Shown here one piece after another: positions 17,235 through 25,556 of a DNA stretch of 64,000 bases. This DNA comes from Amycolatopsis sp. NBRC 101858. GTDB lineage: Bacteria > Actinomycetota > Actinomycetes > Mycobacteriales > Pseudonocardiaceae. Position 1 is the first letter of the stretch. Every line of letters begins with the position of its first letter. The notes below the pieces were generated by a model. That model was not told the DNA's origin. It searched no databases and worked only from the letters and a program-made list of their open reading frames with translations. The position numbers and the translations under genes are program-made. Location: contig NZ_BSTD01000002.1 in the NCBI RefSeq assembly GCF_030269325.1, forward strand, positions 930,001 through 994,000, given 5' to 3'.

Positions 17235-18151
17235 GGGTTCACCTCCCGGGTGCGGTTGGTCCAGCGCGTCACGCCGTAGGAGAGGGCGATCGTGCAGGCG
17301 AGGAGGACGACCGAGGCCGCCGCGGCGAGGCCGTAGTTGTTGCGGGTGAACGCGGCGTCGTAGATGTACATGCTCGGCGAGAAGCGCGCGGTGATCACCG
17401 GCGTGGACTGCGAAAGCAGCATCGGCTCGGTGAACAGCTGCAGCGACCAGATGAGCGTGAAGAGCACGACCATCACGACGCTGGAGCGGATCAGCGGGGT
17501 CTTGATCCGCAGGGCGGTGCGGACCGGGCCGGCGCCGTCGACGACCGCGGCCTCGAGCACTTCGCGCGGGACGGCTTGCAGCGCGGCGTAGAAGATGACG
17601 ACGTTGTAGCCGAGGTTGCTCCAGAGGGCGATGTTCACGACCGCCGGGAGGGCGACGATCCCGCCGTCGCCGAACAGCGGGAGCGGGCTGAGGCCGGGGG
17701 TGTAGAGGTAGAGCCAGATGATCGCGGCGATGATCCCGGGCACGGCGTGCGGCAGGAAGAGCCCGAGCCGCGCGACGGACTTGAGGCGCGCGGCGGCTGA
17801 ATCGAGCAGCAGGGCGAGGCCCAGCGAGGCGATCACCAGGAGCGGCAGGTAGACCAGGCAGTAGCGGGCGATGACCCCGAGTGCGCTGCGGAAGGTGGGG
17901 TCCCCGAGGACGGCGACATAGCTGCGCAGGCCGACGAAGACGGTGTGCTCCGGGCCGAAGCCGAGGCCGGGTTCGTCGGCGCCGAAGAAGCTCAGCCAGA
18001 CGGCGGTCCCGACGGGCACGAGGAAGACCGCGACCAGCAGGACGAAGAACGGTGCCATGAGCACGGCGGCCGCGGAGCGTTCACGGTCGTGTCGGCGTGG
18101 GATCGCGGCCCGCGCCGGAGGAGATGCGGGACGGGTCAGGGTGGCGGTCAT
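17231..18151 (-). CDS. ABC sugar transporter permease (MalF type), second system
   Basis: A 306-residue permease. A basic N-terminal tail (PARAAIPRRHDRERS) precedes helix AAVLMAPFFVLLVAVFLVPV. The EAA loop reads EVLEAAVVDGAGPVRTALRI. The start ATG at 18151 overlaps the binding-protein stop (ATGA). It partners the permease at 16401-17234 in import of an unidentified sugar. Confidence 0.92.
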   Translation of the reverse strand: MTATLTRPASPPARAAIPRRHDRERSAAAVLMAPFFVLLVAVFLVPVGTAVWLSFFGADEPGLGFGPEHTVFVGLRSYVAVLGDPTFRSALGVIARYCLVYLPLLVIASLGLALLLDSAAARLKSVARLGLFLPHAVPGIIAAIIWLYLYTPGLSPLPLFGDGGIVALPAVVNIALWSNLGYNVVIFYAALQAVPREVLEAAVVDGAGPVRTALRIKTPLIRSSVVMVVLFTLIWSLQLFTEPMLLSQSTPVITARFSPSMYIYDAAFTRNNYGLAAAASVVLLACTIALSYGVTRWTNRTREVNP

Positions 18152-19446
18152 CGGAGCCCTCGGCTTTCGTGCTCGGTCGTGGCCAGCCCCAGTGCGACCA
18201 GATCCGGCATGGTCGCCTTCTGGGCGTCGCGGACCGCGTCCAGCAGCGTGCCCTGGCCCGCACCCGCCCTCGCGAAGCCGTCCTGGAGCACTCGCTGCGT
18301 CGCGCTCATCCGCGGGCCCCAGGTCCAGCCGTCGCGGATGAGGCGGGCCTGCTCGTCGAACAAGCGGTAGATGTCCTGGCCGCCGTAGTACGACCGGTCG
18401 AACGCCTTGCCGCCCACCTCGACCAACGCCGGCGCCGCCGGGTACTGGCTGCTCGTGCCGCTCGACAGCCGGGCTCGCAACGCGTCCGGGTGCGAGACCT
18501 GCCATTCGATGAACTCCATCGCCGCCTCCGGGTTCGCGCTGTCCTTGGTGACGGCGAACGTCGAACCGCCGTGCGTGCCGACCGCCGGGTGGGCCGGGTC
18601 CCACTGCGGCAGCGGCGCGATCGCCCACTTGCCCTTCTGGCCGGGGCGCGCCTTCATCTGCGCACCCGCGTCCCACGCGCCGCTCAGCCGCGCGACGACC
18701 AGGCCCTGCCCGATCTGCGCGTCGCTCTGCCGGCTCAGCGACGCGTTCGTGAAGACCAGGCCGTCGTCGATCAAGCCTTGCCAGTACGCGGAAACGCGCT
18801 GGGTCGCGGCGTCGGCGAGCGAGACGTTCCACGCGCCCGCCGACGTGTCGAACCAGCGCGCCCCGGCCTGCCACGCGAGCGCGGCGAACTGCATGCCGCC
18901 GTCGGTCGGGAACAACGCGATCCGGCGGCGGCCGTCGCGGATCCGGCGGGCCGCCGTCGCGAACTCGTCCCACGTGCGCGGGACCGGCCCGCCGAACAGG
19001 TCCGTGCGGTAGTGCAGCACCATCGGCTCGACGTCGAGCGGCACCGTGAACACCCGGCCGGCGAACGTCGTCAGCCGCACTGCCTGTGGCAGCAGCTTCG
19101 CGCGGAGCCGATCGGTCACCAGGTCCGTGATGTCCCGCGCGACGCCGTCGATCGCGAACCCGGGCACCTGCGGGTATTCGATCGTGGCCACGTCGGGGGC
19201 GTTGCCCGCGCGCGCCGCGTTGCTCAGCTTCGCGTAGCCGCCCTGGTCACCGGACGGGATCTGCTGGAAGTCGACGTGGATCCGGCGCTGCGACCGGTTG
19301 AACGCGTCGACGACCTGCTGGCTGCCGCGCAACGCCGACCAGAACGTGAGCCGGGCCGGGCCGCCGGAACCGCCCGGCGCCGAGCACGCCGCCGCCAGCG
19401 GCAGGGCCAGGCTCGCGGCCAGGACGGCACGGCGGCTCGCGGGCAT
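18148..19446 (-). CDS. ABC sugar-binding lipoprotein, second system
   Basis: A 432-residue extracellular solute-binding protein, family 1. The signal has an Arg pair and a lipobox ending at Cys21 (LPLAAAC). The body begins RLTFWSALRGSQQVVDAFN and includes DVATIEYPQVPGFAIDG, typical of CUT1 binding proteins. CAGGAGG precedes ATG 19446. It heads the five-gene transport and catabolic unit, 61 bases downstream of its regulator gene. The ligand is not predictable; the downstream DUF2264 and dehydrogenase genes suggest an oxidised or uronic-type oligosaccharide, which is inference. Confidence 0.92.
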   Translation of the reverse strand: MPASRRAVLAASLALPLAAACSAPGGSGGPARLTFWSALRGSQQVVDAFNRSQRRIHVDFQQIPSGDQGGYAKLSNAARAGNAPDVATIEYPQVPGFAIDGVARDITDLVTDRLRAKLLPQAVRLTTFAGRVFTVPLDVEPMVLHYRTDLFGGPVPRTWDEFATAARRIRDGRRRIALFPTDGGMQFAALAWQAGARWFDTSAGAWNVSLADAATQRVSAYWQGLIDDGLVFTNASLSRQSDAQIGQGLVVARLSGAWDAGAQMKARPGQKGKWAIAPLPQWDPAHPAVGTHGGSTFAVTKDSANPEAAMEFIEWQVSHPDALRARLSSGTSSQYPAAPALVEVGGKAFDRSYYGGQDIYRLFDEQARLIRDGWTWGPRMSATQRVLQDGFARAGAGQGTLLDAVRDAQKATMPDLVALGLATTEHESRGLR

Positions 19447-19507
19447 CGTCGCCTCCTGTGGCGCGGTACGGGGACGCCCACAGTCTGATCACCTGAACGT
19501 TTTTCGG

Positions 19508-20614
19508 TCAATATTTCCGCTCGACTCGGTCAAACGATCGCGTCGACGCGCGGACTTTCAGCTCGGGAAGCACCGTGATCCGGCGTGCCGGCCCGGCTTC
19601 CGCACCGAGGCGTTCGAGGCGTTCGAGCAGCAGCCCGGCCGCGAGGCGGCCCACCTCGGCCTTGGCCGGCGCGACCGCGGTCAGCGGCGGGCTGCCCAGT
19701 GCGGCCACGACGTCGTCGTAGGCCACGGCCGAGCAGTCCCGGGGCACCGCGATCCCGGCCTCGCCCAGCTGCCGGACCAGCATCAGCGCGTCGACGTCGC
19801 CGTGCATGACCACGCCGGTCGCGCCGCGCTCGCGCACGACGTCGGCGAGCGACGGGCCGTCGGCGGCGGCGGTCGGGTCGGCTCCCGCGTCCGGTGCGCT
19901 GAGCACCACGACCGCGTCCTCGACGTCGGCGTGCGCGGCGCAGATCTCGGCGAACGCGGCGCGCAACGCCCGCGCTGTCGGGCTGTCGTCGCGAGCGGCC
20001 AGCACCAGCCGCCGGTGCCCGAGCGCCGTCAGGTGGGTGACCGCGAGGTGCATGCCGAACCAGTGGTCGGTGCACACGGAATCGCGTGCGTGCAGCGCAC
20101 TTCCCGGAGCCGGCCGGCGTTCCAGCAGGACGAGCGGCACGTCGACGGCGGCCAGCCAGCGGTCGTCCGCGGCTTCGACGTCGACGGTGCGCCAGCGCGG
20201 CGCGATCAGCAGCCCGCAGACGTCGCCCTCGGCGAGCGCGCCCTCCACCACGGGCCGTTCGGCCCCCGCGACCTGCGGCGCCGGGTGCAGCACGATCCGC
20301 AGGCCGGCCTCCTCGAGCGCCACGCGGGCGCCGTGCACGACCTCGTTGAGGTAGGCGTGCCGTTCGGGCACGACCAGCGCGACGACGCCGGCGGCCCGCT
20401 CCCCCGGCACCGGCGCCTGCCGCACCGGCACCAGCGACCGCGCGACGCCGTGCCCGCGCCGCAGCCGGCCGGCCCGGGCGAGGTCTTCGACGTCCCGGCG
20501 GGCGGTGATCACCGAGACCTCCAGCTCGGCGGCGAGATCGGTGACCCGCACCTCGCCCCGCGCTTCGACCACGGCCAGGACCCGCTGCCGCCGGTCGGCA
20601 CCTGTTTCCCGCAT
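19508..20614 (-). CDS. Hybrid regulator: DeoR-type HTH with LacI-type sugar-binding domain
   Basis: A 368-residue regulator. Residues 1-60 are a DeoR-like winged helix (RRQRVLAVVEARGEVRVTDL, then VSVITARRDVEDLARAG). The rest is a LacI/GalR-type effector domain (GVVALVVPERHAYLNEVVHG to CSAVAYDDVVAALGSPPLTA). Such DeoR-LacI chimeras occur in actinomycetes and control sugar operons. ATG 20614 is chosen because it starts the HTH and has AGGGCGG upstream; ATG 20656 would add 14 basic residues and remains possible. It is the first gene of the second sugar system and likely controls both itself and the importer through the matching sites at 20639-20654 and 19524-19539. Confidence 0.88.
   Translation of the reverse strand: MRETGADRRQRVLAVVEARGEVRVTDLAAELEVSVITARRDVEDLARAGRLRRGHGVARSLVPVRQAPVPGERAAGVVALVVPERHAYLNEVVHGARVALEEAGLRIVLHPAPQVAGAERPVVEGALAEGDVCGLLIAPRWRTVDVEAADDRWLAAVDVPLVLLERRPAPGSALHARDSVCTDHWFGMHLAVTHLTALGHRRLVLAARDDSPTARALRAAFAEICAAHADVEDAVVVLSAPDAGADPTAAADGPSLADVVRERGATGVVMHGDVDALMLVRQLGEAGIAVPRDCSAVAYDDVVAALGSPPLTAVAPAKAEVGRLAAGLLLERLERLGAEAGPARRITVLPELKVRASTRSFDRVERKY
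19524..19539 (-). promoter_or_regulatory. Candidate operator for the hybrid regulator, importer side
   Basis: On the minus strand GATCGTTTGACCGAGT, inside the last codons of the regulator gene and 78 bases before the binding-protein start. It matches 14 of 16 bases of the site upstream of the regulator gene. A TTGACC box that could serve as the importer -35 lies a few bases downstream. Confidence 0.5.
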
Positions 20615-20638
20615 CCACGCCGCCCTGAGTGCTCGTTT

Positions 20639-20654
20639 GATCGTTTGTCCGAGC
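20639..20654 (+). promoter_or_regulatory. Candidate operator for the hybrid regulator, self side
   Basis: GATCGTTTGTCCGAGC, 25 bases upstream of the regulator ATG, within a GCTCG-N14-CGAGC frame. It matches 14 of 16 bases with 19524-19539, in the opposite orientation. Confidence 0.5.
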
Positions 20655-20716
20655 ATAGCGATCAGGTCAACGAAGACCGGGTACCCGCAGGGCGCCGGCC
20701 GGGCCATGCTGGTGCG

Positions 20717-21505
20717 GTGGACCGCTACCTGCTCGACAACCGTCGCCCGGAGGCCGGCGAACGGTTCGCGGCGCTCGCCGAACTGTTCGACCCGTGGACC
20801 TTCCGTCACCTCGACGACCTGGGCCTCGGTGCGGGATGGCGGTGCTGGGAGGTCGGCGCCGGCGGCGTCTCGGTGCCGCGTGGCCTGGCCGAGCGAGTGG
20901 GGGCCGGCGGCCGGGTGCTCGCCACGGACATCGACGTGTCCTGGGCCGAGCCCGCGGCCGGTGGCGTGCTCGAGGTACGCCGGCACGACGTGCTCCGCGA
21001 CCCACCGCCGGCGGAGACGTTCGACCTGGTCCACGCCCGGCTGGTCCTGGTCCACCTGAAGGACCGCGCGGCCGCGATGCGGGTCATGGTCGACGCGCTC
21101 CGGCCGGGCGGCCGGCTGGTGATCGAGGACGGCGACCCGGCCTTGCAACCGCTCGCCTGCCCGGACGAGCGCGGCCCCGGCGAAGCGCTGGCCAACCGGC
21201 TGCGCGCCCGGATCCGGACGCTGATGGCCGAGCGCGGGGCGGACCTCGCCTACGGCCGCACGCTGCCCCGGCTGCTGCGCGAGTCGGGCCTGGCCGACGT
21301 CGGCGCGGAGGCCTACTTCCCGATCGCGGCACCCGCGTGCGCGGTCCTGGAGGCGGCCACGGTCCGGCACGTCCGCGACCAGCTCCTGGCCGCGGAACTG
21401 GCGACGCCGGCGGAGATCGACACGCATCTCGCGAACCTCGCCCGCGGCGATCTCGATCTGATGCTCGCCCCGATGATCACCGCATGGGGCCGCAAGCCGG
21501 CCTGA
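20717..21505 (+). CDS. Class I SAM-dependent methyltransferase
   Basis: A 262-residue methyltransferase. Motif I is CWEVGAGGVSVPRGLAER. ATDIDVSW follows as the acidic loop after strand 2, FDLVHARLVLVHL is the motif IV region, and ALRPGGRLVIED is the post-I motif. The C-terminal half (APACAVLEAATVRHVRDQL) probably forms the substrate lid. The target molecule is unknown. GTG 20717 is the best start: no Shine-Dalgarno is visible, and CATGCT lies six bases upstream, so the mRNA may be leaderless. The gene is divergent from the hybrid regulator but has no evident link to sugar use. Confidence 0.85.
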   Translation: MDRYLLDNRRPEAGERFAALAELFDPWTFRHLDDLGLGAGWRCWEVGAGGVSVPRGLAERVGAGGRVLATDIDVSWAEPAAGGVLEVRRHDVLRDPPPAETFDLVHARLVLVHLKDRAAAMRVMVDALRPGGRLVIEDGDPALQPLACPDERGPGEALANRLRARIRTLMAERGADLAYGRTLPRLLRESGLADVGAEAYFPIAAPACAVLEAATVRHVRDQLLAAELATPAEIDTHLANLARGDLDLMLAPMITAWGRKPA

Positions 21506-21719
21506 GACCCCGGATTGCCGCTGCACCCGGAGCAGTTCTGTTCGCACGCCGCAAGTCCTGACCTCGGCAGCGATGAGCCCGCCGCAGTTCTGCCGGGCCA
21601 CGCGGAGACGCTTAGGGTTACTCAGGAAACCTGCTCATGTCCTGGGCTTCGGCGCCCTCGCAGCCCCCGAGCACCCCAGCACCCGCGACGCCGAGCGCAT
21701 CGACCCGAGGGAGCACCAC

Positions 21720-22460
21720 ATGGACGAGAACCTGCTTGACGAGCGGGACGCCGCACGGCGAGTGGATGACGTCACCAGCGCGCTGGAGCGGCTGGCCGGC
21801 ACTTTCGAGGAGGAAGAGGAGCTGTCCGTGGTCCTGCAACGCGTGTGCCAGCAGGTCGTGCACGCCGTGCCGGACGCGGAGATCGCCAGCATCACCCTGC
21901 TGCGCGACGGCGCCCCCTACACCGCGACAGCCACCGGTGACAGCGCGCACCGCATCGACCAGGCCCAGTACGAGGCCGGGCAAGGTCCCTGCCTGGAGGC
22001 CGCCCGGACCGGCGAGCTCCAGCGGGTCAAGGTGGCCGAGGCGGCTCAGCAGTGGCCCGAGTTCGCCGCCGCAGCGGCCGGGTCCGCCGTGCTCGGCTAC
22101 CTGTCCGCACCGTTGTTCGTCGACCGCGAGTACCACGGTTCGCTCAACCTGTACGACACCGGTGGCAACAGCTTCGGCGCTCTCGACGCGGCGCTGCTGG
22201 AGCTGTACACCACCGCCGCCGAAGCCGCGCTGCGCAGCGCCCGCCGGCACCAGGCCGCCCGCGAGACCACGGCACAGCTGTCCACGGCGCTGACCTCCCG
22301 CGCCGTGATCGACCAGGCCAAGGGCATCCTGATGGCCCTGCACGGCATCCCGGCCGACGACGCCTTCGAACTGCTCGTCAAGGCATCGCAGGAGCAGAAC
22401 GTGAAACTTCGCGAAGTCGCCGAAGACTTCGTCACCTCCGCCCGCGACGGCCGAAGATGA
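21720..22460 (+). CDS. GAF and ANTAR domain RNA-binding regulator
   Basis: A 246-residue protein. After an N-terminal helix, residues about 35-170 form a GAF sensor domain (EELSVVLQRVCQQVVHAVPD to YHGSLNLYDTGGNSFGALD). Residues about 175-240 are an ANTAR domain (TSRAVIDQAKGILMALHGI). ANTAR domains bind paired hexaloop RNA hairpins to cause antitermination; the GAF part would sense a small molecule or redox state. A GAGGGAG site precedes ATG 21720. It stands alone, as these stress or signal-response regulators commonly do in actinomycetes. Its RNA targets are not visible here. Confidence 0.92.
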   Translation: MDENLLDERDAARRVDDVTSALERLAGTFEEEEELSVVLQRVCQQVVHAVPDAEIASITLLRDGAPYTATATGDSAHRIDQAQYEAGQGPCLEAARTGELQRVKVAEAAQQWPEFAAAAAGSAVLGYLSAPLFVDREYHGSLNLYDTGGNSFGALDAALLELYTTAAEAALRSARRHQAARETTAQLSTALTSRAVIDQAKGILMALHGIPADDAFELLVKASQEQNVKLREVAEDFVTSARDGRR

Positions 22461-22771
22461 CACGACGATGGCGCCGGCTCGCTGCTGAACCGACGCCATC
22501 GACGAATCCCCGCCAAGCACGGAGGGGCTCAGGCCGCGAATACCCCGCGCTCGCGACCTTTGAACACGGATCAACGCCGAAAGACCCTCGCGGTTCGGTG
22601 ACCCGCCTCAAGCAAGACGGCTCGAGGCACGACTGGTGATCGCCGCGAAGCGCGGCCGGCCTTCCTGGCCGATGCCGGGCACCCGGAGCACGCTCACCGC
22701 GCCGGCCACGCCTCGCACCGCGAGGCGGCTGAACATCTGCTCGTGCGGCAGCAGCTACGCGGCCATTGAGT
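22461..22771. other. Intergenic stretch without a supported gene
   Basis: 311 bases between the convergent GAF-ANTAR and GH32 genes. Short frames here have no ribosome-binding site or recognisable domain, and no clear terminator hairpin was seen. Confidence 0.5.
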
Positions 22772-25165
22772 TCAGCTGATCGCGAGGTGCTGGGCGGTTG
22801 TGTTCCCGCCGTAGGCGTTGAGGCCGAACCTTCCCGCGGCGTAAGCCGTGTCGGTCGCGTCGATGACCGGCGTCGTGCCGTTGCCGAGCCAGACGCGGAT
22901 GCGGGTGCCTGCCGTCTGCACCTTCAGGTGGTACGTGCGGCCTTCGACCATCGGCGTCGGGTACGTCGCGATGTCGCGGCCTGGGCGCCAGAGCTTGACC
23001 ATGCCACCCGTGTCGATGTTCGCCGTGTAGCCCGCGCCGTCGGCGGTCGCGCGGAACGTCACGCCGGCCGCCACTCCGTTGGTCACGGACACGTCGCCTT
23101 CGTAGGTGAAGTCGCTTCCGGTGCGGTCGCTGAGGTAGAAGCCGTCGCCGCTCGAACTGGCGCGCAGTCCGTCCGGGGTCGTCGTCCAGGTGCCGCCCTT
23201 CGCCGTCCACGGGCCGGAGGTGAACGCGGCGAACCCCGCGGTTCCCGTGTTCAGGTTCTGCACGGTCGCCGACCCCTGGTAGGCGTTCGCCCCGAACCGG
23301 CCCGACGCGTAGGCGTCGTCGGTCGCGTCGATGACCGGGGTGGTGCCGTGGTTCAGCCAGACCTGGATGCGGGAGCCGGCGGTCCGGACCCGGAGGTGGT
23401 AGGTGCCGTCCGCGGAGATGGCCGTCGGGTACGTCGCGATGTCCCGGCCGGGCCGCCAGAGCTTGACCACGCCGCTCGTGTCGACGTTCACCGTGTAGCC
23501 GGCGCCTTCGGCGGTCGCCCGGAACGTCAGCCCGGCCGCCCGGGCGGTGCCCAGCCGGACGTCGCCCTGGTAGTCGGCGTCGCCCGCGGTGTTCGCGCTG
23601 AGGTAGAACCCGTCGCCGGTGACCTGCGCCTGCTTGCCCCCGCCGACGTCGGTCCACGAGCCGCCGGCCGCGTGCCACGGCCCGGCGAGGTTGCTCTCCA
23701 GCGTCGACTGCGCCGTGCCCCAGCTCGTGCTGAGCCGGGTGAACGTCGCGTTCTTCAGCCGCACCTGCCCGCCGGTCGCGAACAGCCGGATGCCCTGGCT
23801 GACCGCGGCGGAATCGAAGTTCACGTTGTCGGCGACGGAGAACTGCCCGGTGCCGTCGAAGATCTCCAGCTGGCCGCGGTCGACCAGCAGCCGCATGGTG
23901 ACCTCGCCGCCGGTGGGCGGCAACGGCTTGCCGTCCAGCGTTCCGGCCGCCCGGTCGTAGGCGACGACCCGGTCGGCGCTGCCGTCGGACCGGCTGTGCA
24001 GCGCGAAGCCGAACTGGCCGGCGGTCGCACTCGCGACGTCGAAGGTCGCGGTGATTTCGTAGGTGTCGGCGAGGATTCCCGCGAACGGGTTCGGTCCGCC
24101 GGCGCGCACCGTCTCGTTCCGCCAGGTCCGGCTGTCGGCTCGCAGCGTGCTCAGCTCGGCGACCGGCGTCCGCGTGATCCGGGGGCCGTCGGGGGAATCC
24201 ACGAGCCCGAGCGTCACCGGGAACGTGGCGTTGCCCGTCCAGGAACTGCCGCGGTTGCCGCCCTGCCACGCCATTTGCACCACGCGCCCGTCCGGCGAGC
24301 CGGTGAACGTCTCGGCGGCGTAGAAGGTACCTCCGGCGTAGGTGGTGCCCAGGTTCATCTTCTTCGGCTGCGGCCGGTCGGTGCGGAAAGCCTTGCCGTC
24401 GAAGGAGCCGACGACGTATTCGCCCGTCGCCGAGGTGAGCACCCACCGGCCGCCGTCCAGCGGGAACAGGTCGGGGCACTCGAACAGCCAGTCCGCCGCG
24501 TACCGGCTGGCGAAGGTCCAGTGCAGCAGATCGGGCGAGGTGTAGACGTCGACGCCGTTGCCACCCCGGTTCGACCAGACGACCATGGCCCACTGGTGGC
24601 GCGCGGCGTCCCAGACGACCTTCGGGTCCCGGCTCTCCTCCGGGATCTCGATCTGCTTGCGGCCGCCGTCGTAGGCCTGGAAGCTGCGGCCGTTGTCGTT
24701 GCTGTAAAAGATGCTGACGCCGTTGGTGTTGCTGAACACCACGATCGGGTCGAGCGGGCCGGTCTTCAGCCCGGAGGTGTTGTCCCGGTCGACGACACCG
24801 CCGCCGGAGAACAGGGTTCCGGGGTGCACGCCGGGCTCGAGCGCGACCGGTTTCTGCGTCCAGTGCACCAGGTCCGGGCTCGTGGCGTGGCCCCAGTGCA
24901 TGGTGTCCCACTCGAGCCCGTGCGGGTTGTGCTGGTAGAAGAAGTGGTAGAGACCATTGACGTACACCAGCCCGTTGGGGTCGTTCATCCAGCCGGACTG
25001 CGAGCTGAAGTGGAACTGCCCCCGGAACGGCTCCTGGTAGGTCGTCGCCGGGTAGGGGAACTCCGGGTACTCCCACGCCGTGCCGGCCGTCGCGGGGACG
25101 GCGGGCACGAGCAGGGCCGAGGCGATCACGAGGACGACGAGTAACGCGCGGGCGCTGCGAACCAC
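22772..25165 (-). CDS. Secreted GH32 fructan hydrolase (levanase/inulinase type) with two tandem C-terminal domains
   Basis: A 797-residue secreted enzyme. After a signal peptide ending near ATAG (residue 28), the GH32 five-blade domain shows the nucleophile motif WMNDPNG (D62), the RDP motif (177-179) and ECPDLF with acid/base E227. A GH32 beta-sandwich follows. Then come two homologous modules of about 145 residues, each with GDGFYLS, LWRPGRDIATYPT, TYHL and GTTPVIDAT; they resemble LamG/DUF1080-type carbohydrate-binding sandwiches. Together they should hydrolyse levan or inulin and anchor to polymer. GTG 25165 is preferred, with AAGGGATGGGG upstream; an in-frame ATG at 25231 would add a non-signal extension. 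No dedicated transporter lies beside it. Confidence 0.93.
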   Translation of the reverse strand: MVRSARALLVVLVIASALLVPAVPATAGTAWEYPEFPYPATTYQEPFRGQFHFSSQSGWMNDPNGLVYVNGLYHFFYQHNPHGLEWDTMHWGHATSPDLVHWTQKPVALEPGVHPGTLFSGGGVVDRDNTSGLKTGPLDPIVVFSNTNGVSIFYSNDNGRSFQAYDGGRKQIEIPEESRDPKVVWDAARHQWAMVVWSNRGGNGVDVYTSPDLLHWTFASRYAADWLFECPDLFPLDGGRWVLTSATGEYVVGSFDGKAFRTDRPQPKKMNLGTTYAGGTFYAAETFTGSPDGRVVQMAWQGGNRGSSWTGNATFPVTLGLVDSPDGPRITRTPVAELSTLRADSRTWRNETVRAGGPNPFAGILADTYEITATFDVASATAGQFGFALHSRSDGSADRVVAYDRAAGTLDGKPLPPTGGEVTMRLLVDRGQLEIFDGTGQFSVADNVNFDSAAVSQGIRLFATGGQVRLKNATFTRLSTSWGTAQSTLESNLAGPWHAAGGSWTDVGGGKQAQVTGDGFYLSANTAGDADYQGDVRLGTARAAGLTFRATAEGAGYTVNVDTSGVVKLWRPGRDIATYPTAISADGTYHLRVRTAGSRIQVWLNHGTTPVIDATDDAYASGRFGANAYQGSATVQNLNTGTAGFAAFTSGPWTAKGGTWTTTPDGLRASSSGDGFYLSDRTGSDFTYEGDVSVTNGVAAGVTFRATADGAGYTANIDTGGMVKLWRPGRDIATYPTPMVEGRTYHLKVQTAGTRIRVWLGNGTTPVIDATDTAYAAGRFGLNAYGGNTTAQHLAIS

Positions 25166-25299
25166 GTGGCCCCATCCCTTCCGCGGCGACTGTGCCTGCT
25201 TCGACGGTCGCACAAGCGCGGAGAAGGCCACAACACCCGACGGGACAAGCCTCGGGACAAGATCTCGGGCGAAGTCCGGCCGCGATCGGCTGTGCGTGA

Positions 25300-25556
25300 T
25301 CAGCCGGCGGGCTGGAACAGCTCGACGAGGTGGATGCGGTTGCGGCTCGCGGCCGTCGCGGCCGCGGGTGTAGCGCGGGCGCCGGAGCTGGCCGGGCCCG
25401 ACAGCAGGAGGCGCAGCGGGCCGCGGACCACGTCGGCGAAGGCCGGGGCGGCGCTCATCCGCAGGGTGAAGCCGAGGTGGGTCGTGTAGAAGTCGACGGC
25501 CGCCTGGACGTCGTCGACGAGGTTGCGACGCCGGCGAGCCGGTCCGGTGCGGTCAC
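25300..25556 (-). pseudogene. Degraded VOC-family (glyoxalase-like) gene
   Basis: The GTG at 25556 overlaps the ArsR-ArsC stop (GTGA), and the first frame reads VTAPDRLAGV before a frameshift. The next frame continues NLVDDVQAAVDFYTTHLGFT, then RMSAAPAFADVVRGPLRLLL, and joins IHL directly to VELFQPAG. That skips the roughly 45 residues that normally separate these parts of a VOC fold. It therefore carries both a frameshift and an internal deletion and should be inactive. VOC proteins such as ArsI often accompany ars genes, which would fit the position, though the family member cannot be fixed. Confidence 0.75.
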
